Source of the DNA: Bacillota bacterium
GTDB lineage: Bacteria; Bacillota; Clostridia; Acetivibrionales; DSM-1351
Assembly: GCA_023391425.1 (NCBI GenBank)
Contig: JAEWAX010000168.1
Coordinates: 1 to 27,660 of the forward strand
Direction of reading: 5' to 3'
Length of the DNA stretch: 27,660 nucleotides
The notes below the pieces were generated by a model. It was not told the DNA's origin, ran no database searches, and saw only the letters and a program-made list of their open reading frames with translations. A program made the translations under genes and the position numbers. Shown one piece after another: positions 16,231 through 22,886 of the stretch (the stretch's first letter is position 1; each line of letters begins with the position of its first letter).

Positions 16231-17421
16231 ATGCTTGAGATAAAAAAGAATATTTATTGGTGCGGCATTAGAGACTGGGGACTTGGTGTATTCCATGGGC
16301 ATGAGCTTTCTACACATAGAGGTTCTTCTTATAACTCATATTTAATTAAAGATAAGAAAACTGTACTGGTTGATACGGTATGGAATCCATATAAGGAGCA
16401 GTTTGTTGCTGATTTAGAAAAGACTGTTGGGCTTTCAAATATAGATGCAATTGTTATCAATCACATTGAACCTGACCATGGAGGTAGTTTAGGCCTTCTT
16501 ATGGAAAAAATACCAAATACACCAATATATTGTACAAAAAATGGAGCAGACTTAATAAAAAAGCATTTTGAAAAGGATTGGAACTTTAATATTGTTAAAA
16601 CTGGTGATTCATTAGATTTGGGAGAATATAAGCTCAAATTTGTTGAAATGCAAATGATACACTGGCCAGATAGCATGCTCGAATATGTAGAAGGAGCAAA
16701 GCTAGTAATATCAAATGATGCTTTTGGACAGCATTATTGTGGAGCATCTATATTTAATGATGAAGCAGACCAATGTGAAATCTATCAAGAGGCAATAAAA
16801 TACTATGCAAATATATTGGGACCTTTCAAACCTTTAATAAAAAAGAAAATTGAGCAGATTATTGCATTAGACTTAGATTTCGATATGATTGCCCCAAGCC
16901 ATGGAGTAATATGGAGAACAAATCCCACACAGGTAATAGAGAAATACCTTGAATGGTCAGATCCAGACTTTAATGAGGGCTATGCTGCAATTATTTATGA
17001 TACTATGTATCATTCTACAAGGGCTATGGCTGAAGCGATAGCAAGAGGTTTAGAAGAGGAAGGTGTGAAATATAGAATATTTAACGCTGCAACAAAAGAT
17101 AGAAGTGACTTGAATACTGAAATATTCAAGTCAAACGCGGTAATACTAGGTAGCTGTACTGTAAATAATACGGTTTTAAGAGCTACGGCCTCATTATTGG
17201 ACGAAATAAAGGGCTTAAAGGTGAAGAATAAGCTTGCATTTGGTTTTGGATCATATGGTTGGAGTGGAGAAGCTCACAAGATAATAAGTGAAAAGCTTGG
17301 AGAAGCAGGGTTAACGATATGTGAAGAGCCACTGGGTTTAAAATATAAGCCATCAAGTGAAGAATTGGACAAATGTGTTGAGATAGGAAGAAACATCGGA
17401 AAGCAATTAAAAGTGAAATAA
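16231..17421 (+). CDS. fprA: Flavodiiron protein (A-type flavoprotein, FprA)
   Basis: Cytoplasmic enzyme that reduces O2 to water and/or NO to N2O, protecting anaerobes. The product has 396 residues in two domains. The N-terminal metallo-beta-lactamase-like domain (about 1-250) carries the diiron ligands His78, Glu80, Asp82 and His83 (motif HxExDH), then His144, Asp163 and His224, all present. The C-terminal flavodoxin domain (about 253-396) opens with IIYDTMYHSTRAMAEAIARGL, the FMN phosphate loop. There is no fused rubredoxin, so this is the simple class A form needing a separate electron donor, which is not seen nearby. The ATG follows GAAAGGATGG. Whether O2 or NO is the main substrate cannot be read from sequence. 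It is monocistronic, since a promoter and terminator follow before the next gene. Confidence 0.95.
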   Translation: MLEIKKNIYWCGIRDWGLGVFHGHELSTHRGSSYNSYLIKDKKTVLVDTVWNPYKEQFVADLEKTVGLSNIDAIVINHIEPDHGGSLGLLMEKIPNTPIYCTKNGADLIKKHFEKDWNFNIVKTGDSLDLGEYKLKFVEMQMIHWPDSMLEYVEGAKLVISNDAFGQHYCGASIFNDEADQCEIYQEAIKYYANILGPFKPLIKKKIEQIIALDLDFDMIAPSHGVIWRTNPTQVIEKYLEWSDPDFNEGYAAIIYDTMYHSTRAMAEAIARGLEEEGVKYRIFNAATKDRSDLNTEIFKSNAVILGSCTVNNTVLRATASLLDEIKGLKVKNKLAFGFGSYGWSGEAHKIISEKLGEAGLTICEEPLGLKYKPSSEELDKCVEIGRNIGKQLKVK

Positions 17422-17489
17422 TGTGCTAAGACACTAAAAAATCAATGCAAAATTCGATATATTTTTGTGTATTATTTAACAAAATACTA

Positions 17490-17517
17490 CTTACAAATAG
17501 CATAAATATGATATAAT
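17490..17517 (+). promoter_or_regulatory. Promoter of the candidate small RNA
   Basis: CTTACA (17490-17495), a 16-base spacer and a perfect TATAAT (17512-17517) with TG one base before it. Initiation would be expected near 17522-17524, exactly where the 5' arm of the closing helix of the downstream RNA begins. Confidence 0.65.
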
Positions 17518-17521
17518 ATAT

Positions 17522-17629
17522 GCTGGTATTTGAAGATAGATTATACGATTTCTAAGACTCAGTGTGAGTAAAAAGTACTCTTCCTGAATCCAAAAATTAA
17601 CCTATCCGTCAATACCAGCTTTTTGTTTT
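17522..17629 (+). ncRNA. Candidate ~100-nt small RNA or riboswitch-like leader
   Basis: GCTGGTATT (17522-17530) pairs perfectly with AATACCAGC (17611-17619), followed by TTTTTGTTTT. Inside are GATAG (17535-17539) with CTATC (17602-17606), TTA with TAA just inside it, GACTCAG (17556-17562) with CTGAATC (17584-17590, one mismatch), and the hairpin GAGTA/TACTC (17566-17580, loop AAAAG). The promoter start coincides with the 5' end of the closing helix and the T-run with its 3' end, so the whole reads as one self-contained transcription unit. It is too short for 6S RNA and lacks the conserved SRP loop. It could equally be a metabolite-sensing attenuator for the genes at 17726. I do not recognise the family. 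Confidence 0.6.
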
Positions 17630-17651
17630 ACTAAGTAGAACAGAAATACAT

Positions 17652-17684
17652 AGAGGGGTATATCCTCAACTCGGTAATTCTGAG
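17652..17684 (+). promoter_or_regulatory. Small inverted repeats before the IscU-like gene
   Basis: GAGG (17653-17656) with CCTC (17664-17667), and CTCGG (17670-17674) facing CTGAG (17680-17684), lie 40-75 bases before the start codon. The second has the form CTCnG-N5-CnGAG and could be a regulator half-site pair. Both are short, and chance is a fair explanation. Confidence 0.25.
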
Positions 17685-17725
17685 ATAAATTAAATTTAAA
17701 ATAGTTTTGTGAAGGGGGAAGTCAA

Positions 17726-18418
17726 ATGAATTACTCACATGAAGTTGAAAATATGTGTGTTGTAAAAAAAGGTCCAAATCATGGTCCTGCTCCAATACCT
17801 GAAGAAGGTAAATGGGTTAAAGTTAAAGAAGTCAAAGATATTTCTGGTTTGTCACATGGTATTGGGTGGTGTGCTCCACAGCAGGGAACTTGTAAGCTTA
17901 CTCTAAATATTAAAGATGGTATTATAGAGGAAGCTTTAGTTGAAACATTAGGTTGCTCCGGAATGACTCATTCAGCTGCCATGGCTGCTGAAATATTAAC
18001 AGGAAAGACATTGCTTGAAGCTTTGAATACTGACCTTGTTTGTGATGCTATCAATGTTGCAATGAGAGAAATATTCTTACAGTTAGTGTATGGTAGAACA
18101 CAGTCTGCTTTCTCAGAGGATGGCCTTGTAATAGGTGCAGGACTTGAAGATCTTGGTAAAGGTTTACGTTCACAGGTTGGTACAATGTTCTCAACTAAAG
18201 CTAAGGGTGTAAGATACTTAGAAATGGCTGAAGGCTATGTTCTCAGTATTGGACTTGATGCTGATGGTGAAGTAATAGGTTATAAGTTTATACACCTTGG
18301 TAAGATGATGGAAGCAATTAAAAAAGGTGTAGATCCAAAAGAAGCTTATGAGAAGAATATCGGTACATATGGAAGATATGCTGAAGCAGTAAAAACAATA
18401 GATCCAAGAAAAGAATAA
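17726..18418 (+). CDS. NifU/IscU-like iron-sulfur scaffold family protein, partner of GGGtGRT protein
   Basis: The product has 230 residues. It resembles the proteins annotated as iron-sulfur cluster assembly scaffold-like that sit next to GGGtGRT genes in anaerobes. Visible are five cysteines in the N-terminal half (Cys11, Cys49, Cys56, Cys77, Cys106), with GWCAPQQGTC and the IscU-like turn ETLGCSGMTHSAAMAAEILTGKTLLEAL (about 73-100), which is the region that resembles the NifU_N/IscU fold. The C-terminal third (about 140-230) is not IscU-like. The ATG follows AAGGGGGAAG. The stop is 20 bases before the next gene, so the two are one operon. The role in cluster building or in a redox modification is inferred from family naming only; no reaction is shown here. 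Confidence 0.8.
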   Translation: MNYSHEVENMCVVKKGPNHGPAPIPEEGKWVKVKEVKDISGLSHGIGWCAPQQGTCKLTLNIKDGIIEEALVETLGCSGMTHSAAMAAEILTGKTLLEALNTDLVCDAINVAMREIFLQLVYGRTQSAFSEDGLVIGAGLEDLGKGLRSQVGTMFSTKAKGVRYLEMAEGYVLSIGLDADGEVIGYKFIHLGKMMEAIKKGVDPKEAYEKNIGTYGRYAEAVKTIDPRKE

Positions 18419-18438
18419 AATAGAGAGAGGTGATTCTA

Positions 18439-19440
18439 GTGGTTAATTTCGAAGGTTATGAAAGAAGAATAGATACAATAAATAAATGTTTAGCTGAGTA
18501 TGGCTTTAAGAGCTTAGAGGAAGTTAAAGAACTTTGCACATCAAAAGGTATAGATGTTGACGGTATCGTTAGAGGAGTACAGCCAATCGCATTTGAAAAT
18601 GCAGTATGGGCTTATACATTAGGATGTGGTATTGCACTTAAAAAGGGAATAAAAAATGCATCACAAGCTGCTGAAGCTATAGGACTTGGCTTACAGGCTT
18701 TCTGTATTCCTGGTTCTGTTGCAGATTCAAGAAAAGTTGGTTTAGGACATGGAAATCTTGCTGCAATGTTATTAAAAGAAGAGACTAAGTGTTTTGCTTT
18801 CCTTGCAGGACATGAATCCTTTGCTGCTGCTGAAGGTGCTATTGGTATAGCAAAAACAGCTAATAAAGTTAGAAAAGAGCCACTTCAGGTTATATTAAAC
18901 GGACTTGGAAAAGATGCTGCTTTCATTATTTCAAGAATTAATGGTTTTACATATGTTGAAACTGATTATGATTTTTCAACTGATACATTAAAGATTGTTA
19001 GATCTAAAGCATACTCGAATGGAGATAAGGCTAAAGTTAAATGTTATGGTGCTAATGACGTTCTTGAAGGCGTTGCAATCATGAAAGAGGAAAAGGTTGA
19101 CGTTTCTATCACTGGTAACTCAACTAACCCAACAAGATTCCAGCACTTAGTTGCAGGAACTTATAAAAAGTGGGCTACAGAGAATGGAAAGAAATACTTC
19201 TCAGTTGCCTCAGGTGGAGGAACTGGAAGAACCTTGCATCCAGATAATGTTGCTGCAGGACCTGCTTCATATGGTTTGACAGATTCAATGGGTAGAATGC
19301 ACGGAGATGCTCAGTTTGCTGGTTCATCATCAGTTCCTGCCCATGTTGAAATGATGGGTCTTATCGGAATGGGTAACAACCCAATGGTTGGTGCTACTGT
19401 TGCGATTGCTGTTGCAGTTGAAGAAAGTGCTAAAAAGTAA
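18439..19440 (+). CDS. GGGtGRT protein (function not established)
   Basis: Named for the motif SGGGTGRTLHP, seen at residues 258-268. The product has 333 residues. GTG at 18439 is preferred because it places GAGAGGTGA at normal spacing; the earlier in-frame GTG at 18430 lies inside that ribosome binding site. Other conserved-looking stretches are LGCGIALKKG (about 60), GSVADSRKVGLGHGNLAAMLLKEETKCFAFLAGHESFAAAEGAIG (about 95-140) and SITGNSTNPTRFQHLVAGTYKKW (about 220-242). There is no signal peptide or membrane segment, so it is cytoplasmic. Family members are common in anaerobes and pair with the IscU-like gene just upstream. The glycine-rich motif suggests nucleotide or phosphate binding, but that is inference. 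A terminator follows. Confidence 0.9.
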   Translation: MVNFEGYERRIDTINKCLAEYGFKSLEEVKELCTSKGIDVDGIVRGVQPIAFENAVWAYTLGCGIALKKGIKNASQAAEAIGLGLQAFCIPGSVADSRKVGLGHGNLAAMLLKEETKCFAFLAGHESFAAAEGAIGIAKTANKVRKEPLQVILNGLGKDAAFIISRINGFTYVETDYDFSTDTLKIVRSKAYSNGDKAKVKCYGANDVLEGVAIMKEEKVDVSITGNSTNPTRFQHLVAGTYKKWATENGKKYFSVASGGGTGRTLHPDNVAAGPASYGLTDSMGRMHGDAQFAGSSSVPAHVEMMGLIGMGNNPMVGATVAIAVAVEESAKK

Positions 19441-19502
19441 TTTTATAAGCCATATAATGCAAATGTAATTTGCATCTTGGTAAATAAGGTTTGTAAATAA
19501 AG

Positions 19503-19556
19503 CATGGAGTAAATACGGGATTCAGATGAAATCTTGTATCTTGCTCCATGTTTTTT
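19503..19556 (+). terminator. Terminator of the GGGtGRT operon
   Basis: CATGGAG (19503-19509) pairs with CTCCATG (19544-19550). The stem continues through A/T and G-U pairs (ATAC with GTAT, GGATT with AATCT) and is followed by TTTTTT (19551-19556). Confidence 0.88.
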
Positions 19557-19617
19557 ATGTGCCAGAAATAAGGTGTTAATTCTTATTAAAAGATTTTTTG
19601 AACAGCTTAGCTTTTAC

Positions 19618-19646
19618 TTTACATTGTTTTACAAAAATGATAACAT
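19618..19646 (+). promoter_or_regulatory. Promoter of the marR-efflux unit
   Basis: TTTACA (19618-19623), a 17-base spacer and TAACAT (19641-19646) with TG one base before it. The -10 box overlaps the left edge of the large dyad at 19642-19697, so a protein bound there would block initiation. Confidence 0.6.
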
Positions 19647-19697
19647 AGTTAAACCAACTTAATTAAATATATTTAATTAAATTCGTTTAACTATGTT
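19642..19697. promoter_or_regulatory. 56-bp dyad, likely MarR operator
   Basis: AACATAGTTAAAC (19642-19654) and GTTTAACTATGTT (19685-19697) are perfect inverted copies. Between them, 19659-19680 is a 22-bp perfect palindrome of A/T only, with the same centre (between 19669 and 19670). Of 28 mirrored pairs, 26 match. The arms resemble the AT-rich dyads bound by MarR-family dimers, and the site covers the promoter start and the leader of the marR gene, fitting autorepression. Binding is inferred. Confidence 0.7.
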
Positions 19698-19712
19698 TAG
19701 GTGGAGGATAAG

Positions 19713-20141
19713 ATGATTGAAGATAGCATTGCTTTTATTGCAAATTATTTTTGGAAAGAGTCTATAAGTAATATTAATGATACTTTATCTGATACACAAA
19801 TGATTAATTTTAATATGAATGATTACTATTATCTTACTGAAATATATCAGCTTGGTAGACCAAAATTAGGAGAATTAGCATCTAAGCTAAATTTAACTAA
19901 ACCGGCAATATCAGCTTTGACTAAAAGACTTGAGAAAAATGAATTAGTAACCAAGACTCAATCTCAACAGGATAAGAGAGTTTATTATATAGGTCTTACT
20001 GATAAAGGAATTAAAATTATTCAAGGAGATAATAAATTATATTCAAATTTATCTAACCTACTCAATGATTTATTAACGAATGAACAAATAAACATGATTA
20101 ATGATTTATTATTAAAAATAGTTGAAAATTATAAAAAATAA
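19713..20141 (+). CDS. MarR family transcriptional regulator
   Basis: Dimeric winged-helix repressor, usually released from DNA by a small phenolic or drug-like ligand. The product has 142 residues, normal for the family. The winged helix is seen at about 45-105: LGELASKLNLTKPAISALTKRLEKNELV (recognition helix), then the wing with SQQDKRVYYIGLTDKG, which holds the typical D-x-R of the wing. The ATG at 19713 is chosen because GGTGGAGG lies just upstream; a GTG at 19701 is part of that ribosome binding site. It sits upstream of a YvaD-like and an SMR gene with the same direction and tight spacing, so it probably controls them and itself through the dyad at 19642-19697. The gene is much more AT-rich than those to its left, as expected for an acquired block. 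Confidence 0.9.
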   Translation: MIEDSIAFIANYFWKESISNINDTLSDTQMINFNMNDYYYLTEIYQLGRPKLGELASKLNLTKPAISALTKRLEKNELVTKTQSQQDKRVYYIGLTDKGIKIIQGDNKLYSNLSNLLNDLLTNEQINMINDLLLKIVENYKK

Positions 20142-20213
20142 ATTCGAGATTTAAAAAGATTGAAAGAGTATTATTTTTTATATGCTGAGCACAGTGAAAG
20201 GAATGATAATATA

Positions 20214-20603
20214 ATGAAAAAGCTTAAAATATTATTTTTAGTAACAGATATAGGTTTTATACTTTATTGGCTAATTACCTTATTTCATCTGATTCCACAG
20301 AGTATGCTATTTAATGACTATACAAACCCTATTTTAGTAGCTTGGAATTGGTCCTTTTTACCCTTGGATTTGATGGTCTCAGCAACAGGACTTTTTAGTC
20401 TATATCTATACAATAAAGGAAATGGAAAGTGGAAAAAAATCAGTTTAATTTCACTTGTACTAACTTTTTGTTCAGGATTACAAGCCATTTCATTTTGGGC
20501 TTTACGATTTGACTTTGATTTACTTTGGTGGATTTTTAATTCCTATTTAATCATATATCCTTTGTTTTTCATAAAAGCTTTATTAAGAAATAATTTGGAA
20601 TGA
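20214..20603 (+). CDS. YvaD-like (DUF5360) membrane protein
   Basis: The product has 129 residues with four hydrophobic segments (about 5-25, 40-62, 72-92, 100-122), each long enough to cross the membrane. The Trp/Leu-rich pattern (VAWNWSFLPLDLMVSATGLFSLYLY, then SGLQAISFWALRFDFDLLWWIFNSYLIIYPLFF) matches my memory of the YvaD/DUF5360 family. In Bacillus subtilis yvaD lies directly before yvaE, an SMR gene, and the same pairing is seen here with a 9-base gap, which supports both calls. The ATG at 20214 is preferred over a TTG 54 bases upstream because AAAGGA precedes it and the hydrophobic N-terminus then starts at once. Its function is unknown; a partner or modulator of the efflux protein is an inference from the conserved pairing. 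Confidence 0.75.
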   Translation: MKKLKILFLVTDIGFILYWLITLFHLIPQSMLFNDYTNPILVAWNWSFLPLDLMVSATGLFSLYLYNKGNGKWKKISLISLVLTFCSGLQAISFWALRFDFDLLWWIFNSYLIIYPLFFIKALLRNNLE

Positions 20604-20612
20604 GGTGTTAGA

Positions 20613-20936
20613 ATGAGTTGGGTTTATTTAGCTTTAGCTATCGTATTAGAAGTATGCGGAACGACTCTCATGAAAATGTCGCAGGGGTTCGCAAATATAA
20701 AGTATACAATAATTATGTTATTTTGCTATCTATTAAGTTTAAGTATGCTGACATTAGCTTTAAGAAAATTAGAAATAGGAACTGCTTATGCAATTTGGTC
20801 AGGTGTGGGAATAGTATTAATAACGGTTATAGGCTTTCTGTTTTTTAAAGACTCTTTTGATATACGGAAAGTAATATTTATAAGCTTTATATTAATAGGT
20901 GCGATTGGATTAAACTTGACTTCAAATATGCATTGA
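20613..20936 (+). CDS. SMR family multidrug/guanidinium exporter
   Basis: Small proton-coupled exporter acting as a dimer of four-helix subunits. The 107 residues match the family. The essential membrane glutamate is Glu13 in LALAIVLEVCGTTLMK, and the fourth-helix/third-helix marks AYAIWSGVGIVLITVIGFLFF (Trp near 63) and the G-rich C-terminal helix FILIGAIGLNL are present. The ATG follows GAGGTG. A single SMR gene is here rather than the paired SMR genes seen elsewhere; its small partner is the YvaD-like protein just upstream. The substrate (drug-like cation, guanidinium or other) cannot be read from sequence. A weak hairpin TACTTTT/AAAAGTA (20938-20970) follows without a T-run. Confidence 0.92.
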   Translation: MSWVYLALAIVLEVCGTTLMKMSQGFANIKYTIIMLFCYLLSLSMLTLALRKLEIGTAYAIWSGVGIVLITVIGFLFFKDSFDIRKVIFISFILIGAIGLNLTSNMH

Positions 20937-21074
20937 TACTTTTAAATATGGCTTTTCTATTTCAAAAGTACGAAAATATTATTATTAATTTAAAGAATAA
21001 CTATTATGTCAAGGTATGAAGATATTACCATGAATAAATTTTAGAAAATGACAAACAATTTACACTTTTTAGAG

Positions 21075-21080
21075 TATAAT
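21075..21080 (+). promoter_or_regulatory. Possible -10 box for the PAP2 gene
   Basis: A perfect TATAAT lies 38 bases before the start codon, but the best -35-like boxes (TTTACA at 21059, ATGACA at 21048) sit at the wrong distance, leaving only a poor CAAACA at 17 bases. The call is tentative. Confidence 0.3.
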
Positions 21081-21117
21081 AATGTATTAGTTAAAAAACA
21101 ATTTAAGGGGTGTAAAT

Positions 21118-21816
21118 TTGATAAATAAAGACTTACTAAAACGTGATGGGCGCTCAGGTTATTTTTATAGAGTATTTTTTATGATATTAATTCCAATGGC
21201 ACAATGCATTTACTTTTTGATTAATCAAACTACTAAAAGTGCACATGACGTAACTATTTTTTTGGATAAGCTGATTCCTTTTAATGAGTGGTTTATTATA
21301 CCCTATATATTTTGGTATTTGTATACCTTCGGAATGCTGCTAGTGTTGGCTTATTTTGATTATAAGACATATTATAAATTGCTATACAGTATCCTTATTG
21401 GTATGTTAGTTTGTTTTATTGTTTATGTGATATATCCTTCAACAGTCCCTCGTACTGAGGTAATAATACCTAACAATATACTAGGAAAAGCTGTTTCGAT
21501 AATCTATGGCAATGATAACCCGTATAATTGCTTACCAAGTATTCATATGCTGGACACACTTTTGATTACACTGTTTTTGTTCAAGCATTATAAGAGTTTA
21601 CTGATAAAGATTTCTTCAGCAATCATATGTGTTACAATATACATGTCTACACTTTTTGTGAAGCAACATAGTATATTAGACGCTATTGCATCAACAATTT
21701 TAGGGCTTATATTATTCGCGCTTTTTGAAAGTGAATTTGTAGCAAGAAAGCTTGAGAATGTAAAAGATACTCTTGCTAGTTCAAAGACTAAGTCATCGTT
21801 TAGTGAAGATATCTAA
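21118..21816 (+). CDS. PAP2 superfamily membrane phosphatase/phosphotransferase (PAP2_3/Ipt-like)
   Basis: Integral membrane enzyme of the type that cleaves or transfers a phosphate from a lipid or polyprenyl phosphate. The product has 232 residues with about six membrane segments (roughly 15-35, 58-80, 88-110, 143-158, 162-180, 188-206). The phosphatase motifs are visible though not perfectly canonical: VPR near residue 119, the central PSIH at 140-143 (in place of PSGH) with catalytic His143, and KQHSILD with His184 and Asp188, the HxxxD of the third motif. This form resembles the inositol phosphorylceramide synthase-like branch. The TTG at 21118 follows AAGGGGTG. It stands alone between terminators; the substrate is not known. 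Confidence 0.85.
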   Translation: MINKDLLKRDGRSGYFYRVFFMILIPMAQCIYFLINQTTKSAHDVTIFLDKLIPFNEWFIIPYIFWYLYTFGMLLVLAYFDYKTYYKLLYSILIGMLVCFIVYVIYPSTVPRTEVIIPNNILGKAVSIIYGNDNPYNCLPSIHMLDTLLITLFLFKHYKSLLIKISSAIICVTIYMSTLFVKQHSILDAIASTILGLILFALFESEFVARKLENVKDTLASSKTKSSFSEDI

Positions 21817-21837
21817 GCACTTGTAGAGAAAATATTA

Positions 21838-21878
21838 AAAGAAGTATATAATAATTTATTATTATATACTTCTTTATT
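21838..21878. terminator. AT-rich terminator after the PAP2 gene
   Basis: AAAGAAGTATATAATAA (21838-21854) pairs perfectly with TTATTATATACTTCTTT (21859-21875) around a TTTA loop. It is rich in A/T but long, and its right arm runs into TTTATT. It could work in both directions. Confidence 0.7.
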
Positions 21879-21947
21879 ATTGCATATTTATTTGCTATTA
21901 TATTTAGAAGTACATAATTTGTTATTAATATAATTATATATTTTATC

Positions 21948-21984
21948 CGGTATGCACAATGAGATAATTCATGCGGGTATACCG
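21948..21984 (+). promoter_or_regulatory. Hairpin in the proB leader
   Basis: CGGTATGC (21948-21955) pairs with GC (21973-21974) and ATACCG (21979-21984) around bulges, with an inner ATGA (21959-21962) and TCAT (21969-21972). It ends about 10 bases before the ribosome binding site of proB, so it could affect translation. A perfect TATAAT (21929-21934) lies just upstream, without a good -35. Confidence 0.4.
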
Positions 21985-22004
21985 TGTAAAAATGGAGGTT
22001 AAAA

Positions 22005-22820
22005 ATGAACTTCAAAAGAGAACATTTAAAAGATGCGCATCGGATAGTTATTAAGGTGGGTACATCAACACTAACCTATGATACGGGTAAAATTAATTTT
22101 ACTCGCATAGATAAGTTAGCCAGAATTATTTCAGATTTATCCAACCAGGGGAAAGAAGTTATACTTGTTACTTCTGGAGCTATTGGCGTAGGAGTAGATA
22201 AACTGAAACTACCAGAGCGACCAAAGACAATACGCGAAAAACAAGCAGTTGCCGCAGTCGGACAATGTGAGCTAATGCATATGTACAGCAAATTATTTTC
22301 AGAGTATGGGCATATAGTTGCTCAAATTCTGTTGACTAGAGATATAATGAGCGATGAAAGCTGTTGTAAGAATGTAGTAAATACCTTTGAAACATTACTT
22401 GAAAAGGGAATTGTACCCATTGTAAATGAAAATGACTCAGTATCGATTGTTGAGTTAAAGGTGGGGCAAAAGGATACTTTTAGTGAGAATGATACATTAT
22501 CTGCTATTGTTGCAAAACTAACAAATGCGGACTTATTAATAATATTATCTGATATTGATGGCTTTTTTGACTCCGATCCAAGGAAGAATCCGAATTCTAA
22601 AATGTTGTCTGTAATTAAAGAAATCACACCTGAGATAGAGCATTGTGCAGATGGAGCTGGAACTAAGAGGGGAACGGGTGGAATGGTTACAAAGCTAAAG
22701 GCTGCAAAGATTGCAACCAAGTCAGGAGTGGATGTGGTATTGACAAATGGCAGTCACCCAGAAACGATTATGGATATTATTAATGGACAAGATATTGGTA
22801 CGGTTTTTGTAGGAAAATAG
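22005..22820 (+). CDS. proB: Glutamate 5-kinase, short form without PUA domain
   Basis: First step of proline synthesis: phosphorylates glutamate to gamma-glutamyl phosphate. The product has 271 residues, all amino acid kinase fold: the ATP/phosphate loop IVIKVGTSTLTY (about 15-26), VTSGAIGVGVDKL (about 55-67), the substrate region IVNENDSVS (about 140-150), DIDGFF (about 184-189) and the glycine-rich GTKRGTGGMVTKLKAAKIA (about 219-237). The family's usual length is ~365 because of a C-terminal PUA domain, absent here; the frame ends cleanly after the kinase fold, so this looks like the natural short form and not a truncation. The usual partner proA is not downstream. The ATG follows ATGGAGG. 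The role is secure; how it is channelled to ProA is not visible. Confidence 0.94.
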   Translation: MNFKREHLKDAHRIVIKVGTSTLTYDTGKINFTRIDKLARIISDLSNQGKEVILVTSGAIGVGVDKLKLPERPKTIREKQAVAAVGQCELMHMYSKLFSEYGHIVAQILLTRDIMSDESCCKNVVNTFETLLEKGIVPIVNENDSVSIVELKVGQKDTFSENDTLSAIVAKLTNADLLIILSDIDGFFDSDPRKNPNSKMLSVIKEITPEIEHCADGAGTKRGTGGMVTKLKAAKIATKSGVDVVLTNGSHPETIMDIINGQDIGTVFVGK

Positions 22821-22886
22821 TAATATGATTTTAGATACTAACTTGATAACTAGGAAGAAACCTATTATTGAGTATTAACTGCGAAT

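Noticed and set aside
17522..17629. 6S RNA or small SRP RNA.
   Set aside because: Too short for 6S and without its central bubble; the conserved SRP loop (GGAAGGAAGC type) is missing.
20618..20848. A 76-codon frame overlapping the SMR gene on the same strand.
   Set aside because: It lies wholly inside the SMR gene in another frame and has no ribosome binding site of its own or family pattern.
21059..21080. TTTACA and TATAAT before the PAP2 gene as a promoter pair.
   Set aside because: The spacer is only 10 bases, which housekeeping polymerase does not use.
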